Assembly (NCBI RefSeq): GCF_000972845.2
Contig: NC_040025.1
Location: forward strand, 17,796,126-17,860,125
From: Larimichthys crocea
Lineage: Eukaryota; Chordata; Actinopteri; Sciaenidae
Direction: 5' to 3'
Length of the DNA: 64,000 nucleotides
Of this stretch, positions 12,666 to 23,970 are shown one piece after another. Below the pieces are notes generated by a model. The model was not told where the DNA came from. It was given only the letters and a program-made list of their open reading frames with translations, and made no database searches. Both the position numbers and the translations under genes were made by a program. How positions within the stretch are numbered: the stretch's first letter is position 1; the number at the start of each line of letters is the position of its first letter.

Positions 12666-14239
12666 AGCACTTTGAATTGTCCGTTTATTGAAAATTAGAA
12701 GTTAAAGTCCTGCACATACAGATGTGTTTAATTACTTTAGACGATTAGACCTCTGATGTAGAGAGTGCATCTTTTTTTCAGACATTTTGACTTACCAAAG
12801 CAGGAGAAGCACAGTTGTTACTGATAACACTAATGATGGCTCCGTTTTATTCAGGTGTCCCAGTGAGACGTGACAGCGAGCATACAATTAAACGACATTC
12901 ATTTTGTGGCTTTCTTACTGTGACCTGTCAAAATGTCACCTGCTCGGGTCAATGCAAACATCAAAACTAACAAGATAATGAACTGGTAGTCAAGTACAAT
13001 CTGTCCACACACCCACATTGCCCTGAATGACACCTGTGCAAGCAATCATCCATTGTATTTCACCATAAACCTGTTTCCATCCACATGTTGTAAGCATAGT
13101 GAGAAACATTTAACTTAACACTGTAGATTCATTACAATGCTCAACACACAACGATACTTTGAAATAAACTTTAATAGATACTTACAAACAAATCTACAAC
13201 GAGGAATACAAATAAAATGGAAGTTGCAAGCAAGAAAAAGTAAGGTGTGGCACAGCGTGTCCACATAAGCTGAATGCTGAATAAGGACCACGTCTGCACA
13301 TTTAAAAATACTAGTTGACAGGTCTATGATATGGCATTTGACAATATGTTGGCAATCTGACCTTCTTTTATTACATTTGTGCAGCACTTTGTGGATTGTC
13401 TTTTTCCGTCAATAATTCTGAAGCAGACACGATGCCGTTCACTAACATTTTCTGTTTCCCAAACCCTTTCCTTCTCCCCCTCTTTACATGTCAAAAAACA
13501 CAAACACTACATCAATGGTACTCAGCTATGTGCCACGGACCCAAGAGTATCAGATTTTCTTTCCAACGAACCGCTTCGGTTGGTCAGTTTTCATTCTCTG
13601 GCTGAATATGTGCAAACCAGTGAAATCAGCTGATGAAGAGACTCGTTGAACTTTAGAATAAAAACTCTTGGGCCCAGACAGCATGAAAACTACCACACTA
13701 CGAAAAGCAGGAGTGACAGAACAGATTTTTTTTTTTTTAAAGAAGAGATGTGATTGTATTGAGAAAAAATTCCTGCAGATGCATGCTACAAATAATCACA
13801 GTGACATTATCCTTCCGTTAAAATTTCTGCTGATGATGTTCCTGTCGGATGCCTTGATGCTAAGCAGTGGGGCGCTCTTACATATCGCAGAGAAACCTGA
13901 TAGTGCAGTGAGTGGTCTGAGCTGCTCTTCAGCTACCTCAGTGCATTCATCCACACTGCTCTATAGATTCACTGCGGAGTGGTCGGCGTCTCCTCTGTGT
14001 GTTCTGTGAACCACCGTTGTTCAAATTTATTATCTATTTAAAAACCTTTATTTCTAAAAAGCACCACATGGTATAATTCTCAATTTGAGAGGATGTACGG
14101 GTTCACGTGTGTGAGCTGCCACCTTGTGGGCAGATAGTGGCAGTGCACTTCAGCACACAATTTTCTTTTTGCATAACATTCAAATTTAAAAAGGCTACAA
14201 GATTTCTTAAAGAATAAACGTCTGGAAGTCACAGCAGAG

Positions 14240-14385
14240 ATACCGACCACATATGCCACCACAAACCAGAGGAGGAGGTACACCGACATGGTGACTGTCA
14301 GGGCATCGTCTGGATCAGCATGTGCATAGTGCTCAGTGATTCCTGATTTTATAAAGTTAGAGAGAGTACAATTGCAAAGAGTCAT
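14240..14385 (-). CDS. Candidate small membrane-protein exon, unidentified
   Basis: I do not recognise this family. On the minus strand a frame opens with ATG at 14385 and reads to 14080 (101 codons). Its middle encodes an acidic segment (HADPDDALTVTM) followed by a clear transmembrane stretch, SVYLLLWFVVAYVVG, with C- and G-rich third positions unlike the AT-rich surroundings. A possible acceptor (TTTATAAAATCAG) precedes GAATCACTGAG, and a possible donor, GTCG followed by GTATCT, ends the exon near 14248. The true product may therefore be one exon of a small single-pass protein. It lies just beyond the spsb1 stop codon and could also be part of the spsb1 3' untranslated region. Confidence 0.3.
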
Positions 14386-14568
14386 AAAAACAGGATAAGA
14401 AACTCAAAGTCCAGCCACTGACACAGATGCATACTTGTGAAAGGCTGAGTCAGTCCTGGAGGCTTGAGCAATGTTGTCAGACGGGTTCAACCCAAGAATG
14501 ATCCCAGAGAAACATGAGAAAGAGAAGAGGGTGTGCCGAGTTTGTGTTGTGACTGTCAGCCAGCGCCA

Positions 14569-16788
14569 TCATTGGTAGAGCAGGTAATTCTTGAGAGAGA
14601 CCGGCAAGGGCAGTCTATGGATTTCACTCAGTCGGTCTCTTCCTAATGCCACCCTCACCGAACGCCTACATAGGTCCATCAGAGAGAGAGGTTCAGCTGT
14701 GGGGGAGAAAAGAGAGAGGGAGAGGTGTGAATGACGGCTGAACAATGTGTAAATATCAAACCTCAACTCAACCATACATGTTACCATGAGTCAATCAGAT
14801 ATTCAACATTTGAGCCCCTTTGTGTTCTGAAACATTATTAGTGACAAATCTAATTCAAGAGGTTTCTCTGAAATTTATTTTGAAGTGAGGAAATAACCAT
14901 TCCTAAAAGTGGCATTAACATATCTATGTACTCATGCTCAGTGTGTGTACTAGGAAATGAAATGCAGCAAATGTCTGTTCTGTAGATTACCTTAGGCTAT
15001 CCTCACAGACAGTTTGTTCTCTAGTTGTGCATAAACTATCAAGAAGTTTTAGACATTTGGTGTTATTCATCTCATAATTAAAAAAATTACAGTCCTAATA
15101 CAAAAACAGGGTTTCTCATAATTAAAAAAATTACAGTCCTAATACAAAAACAGGGTTTCCGTATCTTTTGGCTCGCCTTAATATCTTTTGGCTCACCTTA
15201 ATTTCTTCAAGGTGAGCCAAAAAGCTCAAATACTGATAAAATGAAATCTGTGATTTAAAAAAGGAAATGTCTGATCATTTTTAAAGAAATAAATGTTCAG
15301 TGACAAAGGTGGTCAAATTAATTTCTACAGCTTTCAAAAGCATCCGGCCCTCTGACTTTTTTTGTATGTAGTAACAGTAGTAAGAATTGAAAAAAAGCAT
15401 GAAGACAAACTGCCTTTAACATTGATGTACATGATCAGGGCCTCTCTGCAACCAATTCAAACTAGCTGTTAAATGTATCACTGCATCTGTAGTTCTTTTC
15501 CACAGGTCTGAACTAGGTCGGGGGATCTGAGCCGCACATTAAAATCTTAATGAGCACAGAGCACTTGGGACATATGGGTAAGTACAGCGTGTTTTGATAA
15601 GCACCTATGTTCCCTCATTCAAAACTCATGCAGATTTATGGTTATTAATCCAATTTTACATCAGTCTTAAGGGGAAGAACTAGTTTATTGTGTCTAAACA
15701 TTAAGACCGCTGGACTTTTTTCAAAGTAATAATGGCTAACATCTATAATGGAGGCACAATCCACAAAAAGTAAGATTATGACAGGAAATGAAAAGATTTT
15801 CAGGTCATTCAGGGTTAGTTAAATATTAATTTATATGTTATCTGGGCTGCAAGGCAAGAATACAAATAATAATGTCATGTACTGCTTCACATAATAGCCA
15901 GAGAGTCAGCCATACTAATGCAAGTCATGCTGCTCTACAGTAACCCCGTCTGCAGTAATACGTCCTGCTTAGATAGCATGATAAGCCCTGAACTGTCACA
16001 CCTGTGTTTACTGCATCGATAAATGTTGCCACTGGTTTTATAAGAGCTGTACATAACACTGATGTCGCTCATGAGAGAAGGGAGTTGCACTTACGATCAA
16101 GTCCATTTATGTACCGGATTCGTATTTCACAGTGTCCCCACACGGCGCTCACCACTGGGTACAGCTTCCTGCCCTTAAGTCCTCTGAAAGCCACCCCTAG
16201 ATAATGTCCATCCACTATGTAACCCAGAGTCCCCTCATCCATGTCCAAGACGACTAAGAGGGAGTCTGGTATTATGAAGGTGTCGTCTGGCTCAAGGAAG
16301 GCTGGGTAGCTTTTTCCTGGGTGATTCTTTCCGTCATGGTAGAGCTTACTCCTGCACAGGTCCCAGCCCCAGGACTCAGCGTTGCTTCCTACCAAAGCTG
16401 TGTAGCCTACAGAGTGCAACGGGGCATCAGTTGTAGCCACCCCAACCACGGCGTGTGTGCCCCTCTGACGCATAGCCCAGCTGATCTCCCACACGTGCAG
16501 TCCCCTCGTGTAGCCAACGCGTCCCCGAATGGCGTCTGTGCTCTGCGCCACGGGGTGCCTGTGAAACACCAGCTTATTGTCATCCTTTACGAATATGTTG
16601 AGGGAGCGGTCGTCATTGTTCCATGAGTTCTGGACCTGGACGTCCAGGCTGGCAGGCGGCATGTCCAGCAGCAGATCCAGTCGAGACGGCTTGGTGTGAC
16701 TCAGGGCCTGTAGCTCCAGCTTCAGAGGGCTGAACGCCGGATCCCGCATATCAATGGTTTTTATGCCGCCTGGGACTTTTTGCCCCAT
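14569..16788 (-). CDS. spsb1: SPRY domain and SOCS box protein 1
   Basis: Substrate adaptor of a Cullin-5/Elongin ubiquitin ligase; the SPRY domain binds short peptide degrons, and family targets include iNOS and Par-4. Two coding exons, 16095-16788 (ATG at 16788) and 14569-14696, join in phase to give 273 residues, the same length as human SPSB1. The N-terminus reads [17 protein letters not shown]. The SPRY domain covers about residues 55-230, with [35 protein letters not shown] and [15 protein letters not shown]. The second exon encodes the SOCS box ([17 protein letters not shown]) ending in KNYLLYQ. The frame stays open upstream through a Glu-rich run but has no further ATG. An acceptor-like TCTCTGCAG at about 16988-16996 suggests that exon 2 starts in the 5' UTR. 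Possible AATAAA signals lie at 14047-14052 and 14026-14031 (complement). Confidence 0.97.
15071..15158. repeat. Tandem duplication of a 44-bp unit in the spsb1 intron
   Basis: The unit at 15071-15114 is repeated at 15115-15158 with no visible difference. It abuts a second set of repeats that forms a hairpin. Confidence 0.9.
15161..15223. repeat. Doubled arm plus inverted repeat (hairpin)
   Basis: ATCTTTTGGCTCGCCTTAAT at about 15163-15182 is followed directly by a near copy with CACC for CGCC. The inner arm, 15186-15199 (TTTTGGCTCACCTT), pairs perfectly with 15209-15222 across a 9-base loop. The origin is unknown; it may be the edge of a small transposon or slippage debris. Confidence 0.8.
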
Positions 16789-18129
16789 GCTCTGGATGGT
16801 TATAGCAGCTCCTTCCTCCTCCCCCTCCTCCTCCTTCTCCTCGTCCTCCCCGTCCTCCCCCCTCCTCAAACACAAATGGGGGGAGTTATCAGCCTTAGAC
16901 TGTCTCCTCCACTGTGCTCCTGCAACCAGGTTTGTGCTCCACACTAGATGCACACAGCCAAGGTCAGACCAGGTGTTTGGAGCCTACCTGCAGAGATGAG
17001 AGGCGATGGAAGCAGATATGTTAAATTATTTTGTTTGGAGCAGGAAGTGTTACATCAGATCCTACAAGACAACAGCAATCTTGTCATCACGCCCTATGAT
17101 GACAATGAATCAGTTGTAATTAAATCATACGTTTGTTGGAAATGTCACACAATGCATGTTTACATTTAAAAGGAAGTCACTCAATATTTAACTGGACTCA
17201 TTTGGTCATCATAGACAACAACTCATCATCTTTAATGGATGTTAAGCGGCCTCAACAGTCGCTTCCTTCTCATGTGATGCTGAGCTTATCAAACATAAAG
17301 AAGGCAGTGTCCCATGACCTACGAAATCTGAGATGTAAACCTAAATGCGGATTAACACTGATAACATTATCATTACACAACAGCGGGAAAACAGGCTGCT
17401 GACTGTGACCTCATTTCCAAGAGCTGCTATCATTGTGTCCTACACGACCATCTGAGGTTCAACCTAAAGTCACTGTGATCAGGACTGTACTGACTTGTTT
17501 TCCCTCCCAACCAGTTCACTAGAACGCCGAGCAAACCAAGAAAGACGAGACCGACGAGTTTCTGCTGCTCAATAATCGTACACTAATTTGCCAAATTGAG
17601 ATGATTGCGTGTAATGGATTGCACAGTTTACAGATAAGAGTGGGAAAGTTACGTTGTCAGGTTGAAAGGCTATAGTTGAACATGTCAACAAGTAGCTGAC
17701 ATCTGCTGTGCACAGACTTTTTTTTTTTTAAACACAGTAGGGTTGGGCAGTGTGAATATACCATGAGACAAAAAAAAAGGCTGGATACGTTATGAATAAC
17801 ATCTTTTGTCAAGGTTTGTGTAATTTATTGTTGTAGGATTGTGATGAAATATGTTTGCAGGAAGGTCGACTGAGAAAGTCATCAATAACCAGGCGTTGGC
17901 TTATCCAGAATTTAAAAGACTCTTTGTCCAGTACAAGCAGATACAAATCTATGGTTTTAACATGTACATTATGTTTAAACATCTACAGAAAGTGAAGAGT
18001 TAACAGCTATTACATACCAAACACATCTATGTGTTGTGTTGCAGAGATTCATTCTTTTAAAGTTTTTGTTTTTCTTACTGGCTTTTATTTGTGCTAACAT
18101 TTTATAAACTTTATGGCCTAATTTTATTT

Positions 18130-18262
18130 CTGTATTATCTATTCTGCTGGATTCTATTTATTGTTGTCTATTCAGTTTTTATTTTGCACTGTGAAGCACT
18201 TTGGACTGCATGAAAGGTGCTATAATAATTAGTGAAGTTTGAGTTAAATAAAGTTTGAGTTT
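18130..18262 (+). repeat. Teleost retroelement 3' tail-like repeat
   Basis: The wording GTGAAGCACTTTGGACTGCA, then AAAGGTGCTATAATAATTAG and an AATAAAGTTTGAG ending, matches a repeat tail found throughout fish genomes. The final AATAAA looks like a polyadenylation signal of a retrotransposon. The family was not determined. Confidence 0.5.
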
Positions 18263-19047
18263 AAAAATGCAATGCTTAGTGTCTAGTCTGCGTTCAGGCC
18301 AACGTGAGGATGTAGAGAACAAGGTGGAGGGAGAGGAGGGATAGAGCTGCAGAGGCCCAGGGGAACCCCAAAGGAGAGACCCAGGAGCAGAGCTGGAGTT
18401 TCTTGAGACTAAATACCTGAAGTCGAGCCGGAGCCATTTACTGACAGGAGAAGGTGAGTCAGAGTTTGTTTGTTTGTTTGTTGTAGTGTTTTTTTTTAGA
18501 TTAAAAAGTGGATTTATCTTCACTCTGGCTTCTCCACATGTCTGCAGCAGCAGGATGAAGGCATCTACTGCTGGTATTGTACCTGTTATCGCCCTGAGCT
18601 CCATGATACTACTTCATATTTATACAGAGACTGGACAAAAAAGGAGATTGCTTTAAGAAAAGTCAGCAGTAGGTTGGACTACCTGGAAAGTGTTGAACGT
18701 ACGTACAATATGTTCCAGCTATCAACTGTACTTTACTATGACCTAGGTTAGCATAACACCGCATCTGAACTCCAATCAGAGAGCAAGTATTTCAAAAAGT
18801 GGTTTGTTGTCTTATAGACAGACCTGACAAGATATGAGTTGAGACTTTTCACAAATTGCCATCATGATGTAGCGTCCTTTTGATCTGTTTTACAATTAAA
18901 CCTACTCCTACTGAATAAACAAGTTATCCTGCAGTCATATTGTAGCCACTTGGCATCACCGTTACGTGAGTTTGAAAAGTTTGCTATACATTGCTAGGAC
19001 ATTACGTGTACTGAACTGTAAATCTTGAACAGAGTGGTGGATGAATT

Positions 19048-19205
19048 CTCCTTTAAAATCTTTTATTTTTATTTTTTATTATTATTTTTTATTGAGCACT
19101 GATAGTACAGGATATGTACATAGATACAACATTCACAAAAGAACTTTGGAGCAATGCTCACATCATTATTTTGTATGAATTATTACCCCCTCCTTTAAAA
19201 TCTTT
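19048..19205 (-). mobile_element. 5'-truncated LINE insertion with 16-bp target duplication
   Basis: The direct repeat CTCCTTTAAAATCTTT occurs at 19048-19063 and again at 19190-19205. Between them, on the minus strand, is about 126 bp ending in an A-rich tail (AATAAAAAATAATAATAAAA). Long direct repeats plus an A-rich tail are the signature of target-primed reverse transcription. The body resembles the very 3' end of an L1-type LINE. Confidence 0.75.
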
Positions 19206-20216
19206 ACACTGTTCCTTTATGATTATTTGTTTTTAAGACAACATACATTATCCAAAAGAGAACACATTTTGACCTAAAGCTTTTCTGTTGTGCTTTAAGG
19301 CAGTTTGGATTAATTCTGTTGTTGAGTTCTGCAACTCTTTGTAGAGTTAAAGAAAAAACAACAACAACAAAGAAAAAAAAAACACTCATGATCTGACTGT
19401 GCTTGGCTTTAATTAACTGGGACAAATTAAATTTGCCTGATTACAGTTTCTCAGATGTACATTTATAGACACATTGTGTAACCAACTAAAAATAGTTACA
19501 ACCAATTACCATCCAATTACTCATTTTAATACATCTGTATACCTATTAGTGATACATTCACATTAATTTAAGCATACCTGAGCCATAGATCCACAAGTTA
19601 CATAAAATTAGATTCAATGATTACACAGTCAGAGAGGAGCAACATAATACCTGTGACTCATTATTTTCCATATACACAGTTTGTTAACATTAATGTCCAT
19701 AAAGTGTTTACAACTCTAGATGTCTAACTGGTAAACATCCATGTTTTTATGTCCTAATCCTTTCCTAAGTGACTCACTTAGGACAAGGGCACACAAACAT
19801 CAAAACTATTCAAACCTTATTTGATTAGTTGTCCTCAATTTTACGCATTACTTCTCCAGATTTTCATGATAAAGCGAGCCAGTCCCATATCTTTTTATAA
19901 CATGATGCCGCCAATTTCTACCACTTATCAAGCTGCTACAACAGAAAATGCCGAAAGGCGTCCTGACAGAGAAAACTCTTTTTCTGATGTGCGTACACGA
20001 TTATAATTAACTGCATTTGGTCAAGAGATAAAGAAACAGGTGAATGTAATAAAATCAACGGGTGATTTAGCGCTATGTTTTTCATTTAATCATGTTGGCT
20101 TATAGTGGATAATAAACATGAAAAGCAGCACTGAGCAGCACTAAAGTAGATCCCAGGCCCTTACATGTTACTCAGCTAGTATTCCCACAATATCCAAAAA
20201 TAGTAGAAAAAGAAAG

Positions 20217-20245
<29 letters not shown>
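20217..20245. repeat. Poly-A tract
   Basis: About 29 consecutive A bases, probably an old retroposon tail; no element body was recognised beside it. Confidence 0.9.
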
Positions 20246-20247
<2 letters not shown>

Positions 20248-21654
20248 AGCAAGAGGGGAAAAACTCCAGCCATTTCTTATTATATGGTTGTCTAGTCAGA
20301 GGGCAACAGGAAAAGCAGTAATAAAACGTCTGGCTTAAAGAAATAAAAAAGGTCCTGTCGTGTTTGAGGGAGACACTGCTGGACCACAGCTCCTTTGAGG
20401 CAGGAACTGTTTCAGGAACGCAGGAACTTGACAATAAAAGCCTGATGAATACCTGCTGTGATTTACCTCACCGCCTCCATTACAACAGACCACAGCTGTG
20501 ATGGAGGCTTACCGTGGAGCCTGAATGTAACAGTTAAACAACATCTTACATTCAATAGGACTACTTAAGGTCAGGTCATTCTTTTGTAGTTAAAACTCCA
20601 GCTGATTTGATACCCAACCCTCCAAATTAAGGATCGATAACCCCAAAGACATAGTGACTTTTTGTGGCCGCAGGTGTGACTACTTCTGCTCTTTGGTTGT
20701 CGTGCTTCTGCCCGTGTTGCAGCAAGGCTGAAGAGAGCATTGTGTAATGTGGAAAAACTGTGTGCTGCTGGGAAGGCCACTCTAATTGAATTGTAGACAA
20801 GAGTTCATTGAGAAGTGCTTTGGCTCTTCTTCTAATGCAAGTAAACAACCATTTAAATGGGTCATGTCTCTTCAGTGATTGGAAAACAGGAGGGAAGAAA
20901 AAGCAAGCAGCGGGTGGCCAGCATCTGAATGTAAACAATCTCTTTTTCAATGCCTGTCCAGCATTCAGGGAGAGTGAAACATGTTAATTTGCACACTCTT
21001 TGAGCCCAGCGTTTATCATCCCCTCTCCCCCTCGTGGCAAAAGGCCACCGCGCAACATACACAAGTAAATCAAAACTACCAGAACAATAATAAAAGTAAA
21101 AAAAAAGAAGGTCTTCCTACATTTACTGTGGGCTTCAAAACAAACATAGCCATTAGTAGTATAAAACGGTGGCTTGTGGAGGAGGGATATATTTGAGCTG
21201 GATCCTGGCCTGAACTGGTTGGGGTTCCTGGGCCCCTGGGTTGGTTTGGAGCTTATTAAAATGCAGAAGAGGAAAGGCTCGCTGGATTTGCTGAGCCAAA
21301 GAAACACTTGTCTCTATTGTAAGGCCCAATTTAGACCGGGCCCACCTGAACTTAAGCCCTAGCCTGTTTGTTGACCTGCTGAGTACATACAGCTCAAGGT
21401 TTTACCAAAGACAAAGTAATCCATTGTACCGATACAAAGATTGGATGTGTCGTGCAGCAAAGTGTTGACGATTATTACATTTAGTCATTTAGCAGGCGCT
21501 TTTATCCAAATCCACTATAACATTATGACTTTTCTACGCGCTGTGATGAAATTACTACTTACAGGAGGGTTAGTTGACTTTTCTTATTAGGGACTAAAGC
21601 TAATGTAGTTTTGCCTTCATTCATCATTGCTTTTTATTTGTTAAACTCATTTGG

Positions 21655-21960
21655 AGGGTCTTGTTGGTGGTGCTATTGATATTTGGTTTCATAAAATAGT
21701 TGGACAAAGTTAAAAATCACTTCTCAGTACACTTCCAACGAGGATAAACCAAATATTAGAAACATTTCTCAGTGTAATGAAGGCAACACACGTCAATAGC
21801 ATGACTGACTAGCCTCAATAATGAGCAGTGAAGTTGAAGCAGCACCTTTTCTTTTTAGAAGCAGTTAAAACAAATACGTAACTTATTGGAACTCATACGG
21901 AAGTAAGCTCCACGCTCGGTTGCGTTAGTTTCAGATAAACACACCTAATGAAGTGAGTGT
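21655..21960. mobile_element. Possible degraded third copy of the MITE-like family
   Basis: Shares AATATTAGAAACATTTCTCA with the element at 8.5 kb and ends with ACACCTAATGAAGTGAGTGT, close to the terminal wording of the copy at 48.4 kb. The left end is not clear. Confidence 0.35.
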
Positions 21961-21982
21961 GTGTGTGTGTGTGTGTGTGTGT
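21957..21982. repeat. (GT)n microsatellite
   Basis: About 13 GT units at the right edge of the degraded transposon copy. Confidence 0.9.
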
Positions 21983-22049
21983 AGGCCACAGTAGCTCGTC
22001 GTGCTAGCTATTGTAAAAGCAGCCTAATCTGAACAGAAGCTCTCGTGGG

Positions 22050-22760
22050 CCGTTTCTGGCTCAAACGGACGGTCCACGCGCGGCGACCACAGACACAGCT
22101 GGTAACGGGGTGGCAGCGCGTGAACCGAACGTTAACGGTTAGTTTTGGAACGTCGGTTGTGTTTACCTGAAGGTCGGCCGTTAGTTACACAACAGGCTCA
22201 GACCGTGTTAGCATGAACAGCAGTTTAAAAAAACATAAAACATGGCTAATGTGAATGAGCAGCGGGTAATTAAACACACACTAAACTAAACAACTCATTA
22301 CGGTTTCTGAACCGGACCTGTTTGGGAAGTGAGCCCTCTCTTTGTGGGTGTTTGTTTTCGCTGTGAGATAATGTTAATGTGATGAAACCGAAACAAGCGC
22401 AGCTTCGACAGCCACCGTATGAGCAGAAAACAGGAGGACAGGATGGAAAAGCACACAACAAAACAGACCTCTGGAAGTTGTGAAACAGAAGAAAGGACGA
22501 GTGGACCCCGGGAGAGGCTTTAGTCTTCACCTACTCCATCGTAGTTTTTCCCGTTTCCTTGTCGTCTTACCTTTTAGCATTTCAGGCTGGACATGAATTA
22601 GGGGAAATGATGATGGCTGCTCTCTAACATCTCTCGCGTCACGTGGTAAAATGCTCCCAGCTGCTATGAGAGATTAGGACCTCCCTACCGACGGGCTGCA
22701 GCCCGGGGAAGCTGGTTTCACGTTGGTGCTGCAGTTTATGCGGATACATGCTATGTTTTC
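22050..22760 (-). promoter_or_regulatory. CpG-rich candidate promoter of spsb1
   Basis: CG dinucleotides are dense here (CCACGCGCGGCGACC near 22075, TCTCGCGTCACGTGG near 22632, including a CACGTG E-box). Two good minus-strand donors are present: CTAAAAG followed by GTAAGA at 22571, and GACCTTCAG followed by GTAAAC at about 22168. Either would suit a noncoding first exon splicing to the spsb1 coding exon, whose gene is the nearest one on this strand. The pairing is inferred. Confidence 0.45.
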
Positions 22761-23095
22761 ACTTTTATTCATGAAACATGTGCAATGTTGCACACGTCTT
22801 AGATTAATTTACTATATATTCACTTTAAACATTTACATGTTTACTGCTGACATAGCTTCAATTCTTATTCTGCAGATAATCTAATCTAAATTATTATTAT
22901 TACATTTTTTCTTGTAAAGACTTAGGTCACATAAAACTTTCTTAGTAAAACGCCTCCTTCACACTATAAATCATAACTTTTGTGTCTTATTTCTTCTGAT
23001 TAGCTGTTTTGTCAAAAAACAACATTTTTTAACAAATAATTTTTATAATAAGTGATTTTATTATTCTAAAATCCCTTGTGGCAGCTGTGGTTGTA

Positions 23096-23150
23096 CTACT
23101 ACTACTACTACTACTACCAATAATAATAATGATAATAATAATAATAATAT
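23096..23150. repeat. (TAC)n then (TAA)n microsatellites
   Basis: About seven TAC units are followed by an imperfect TAA/TGA run. Confidence 0.9.
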
Positions 23151-23942
23151 TGATAACAACAAAACATATTTTTCAATATAAATATATGATATTAAAATAT
23201 CAGATGGTTATTTAAAAACGAGTGTAAGAAAATATAAAATCAAAAATATAAAAAAAACTACACATGCCTGATGAGGAGATGGGTAAAATCTATATATCTT
23301 ATATATATATATCTATATTTGTGTTTGTTGTGTGTGTGCGTGTAGTTAAATGTCAAATATATGGTTGTAGCTACATGAAAGTATCTAATAATATAAATAT
23401 CACATACTTTTAAAAATATCATCAGATACGATCATTACGTATAGGTATGGTAAAATCCTACTTCATATCTATTGTGGTCCTTGTTGCAATCAAAATATTT
23501 ATTGATTGTAATTTGTTCATTTTGACTGAAATTAAACATCTTTACTGAAAATGGAAAATGTCCAGCCTCCAGCCTCTTTCCAGTATAAAACTTACTTCCA
23601 ATGCATTACCAGCACAGGATCATTTTAATGTGTAATCCAAACTGCAGACTACACTGGATAGCCCACTACCACTGTCCATTCACATCTTTGTTAGTTTGAC
23701 AGGATGACAACACATACATACATTTATAGTGAAACTATTAAAAAAAACCCTCCTGATTTGGGCATATACCTTGTCTATCGGTTTACATGCTTAGAGAGTG
23801 TTTGTTGTTTTTACAGTGGCTATGACAACAAATCAAAAGGATATTTTGTTTTTGTTGTGTACTTGTTTGTCCTAAGGGCATGCATGTGATGTGCGATGGT
23901 GAAAGGAGTAACCATAATTGATAACTCACACCCCAGTCTGTC

Positions 23943-23970
23943 CACACATACACACACACACACACACACA
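23943..23970. repeat. (CA)n microsatellite
   Basis: An almost unbroken CA run. Confidence 0.9.

Larger units (their letters stand above)
8813..14025. other. Intergenic region between slc25a33 and spsb1
   Basis: No coding region was recognised. The open frames here are short and have no family resemblance. The region holds interspersed repeats, a TG microsatellite, a 43-bp tandem duplication and a tRNA-derived SINE-like stretch, each listed separately. The remainder is plain AT-rich sequence. Confidence 0.6.
16996..22571 (-). other. Probable 5' UTR intron of spsb1
   Basis: No protein-coding signal was recognised. The stretch runs from the probable 5' end of spsb1 exon 2 to the candidate first-exon donor (CTAAAAG followed by GTAAGACGAC, complement, exon end at 22571). 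It contains a fish repeat tail, a truncated LINE, a poly-A tract, a TG microsatellite and a fragment of the same inverted-repeat element seen at 8.5 and 48.4 kb, all listed separately. Placing it inside spsb1 is inference. Confidence 0.45.

Noticed and set aside
13668..14009. Plus-strand frame of 113 codons downstream of spsb1
   Set aside because: Low-complexity start, no domain, no splice or promoter signals supporting it.
16321..16626. Plus-strand frame of 101 codons opposite spsb1
   Set aside because: Antisense shadow of the SPRY-coding exon.
16789..16953. N-terminal Glu-rich extension of spsb1
   Set aside because: The frame is open but contains no ATG; the longer reading needs a GTG start, and MGQKV matches the family start.
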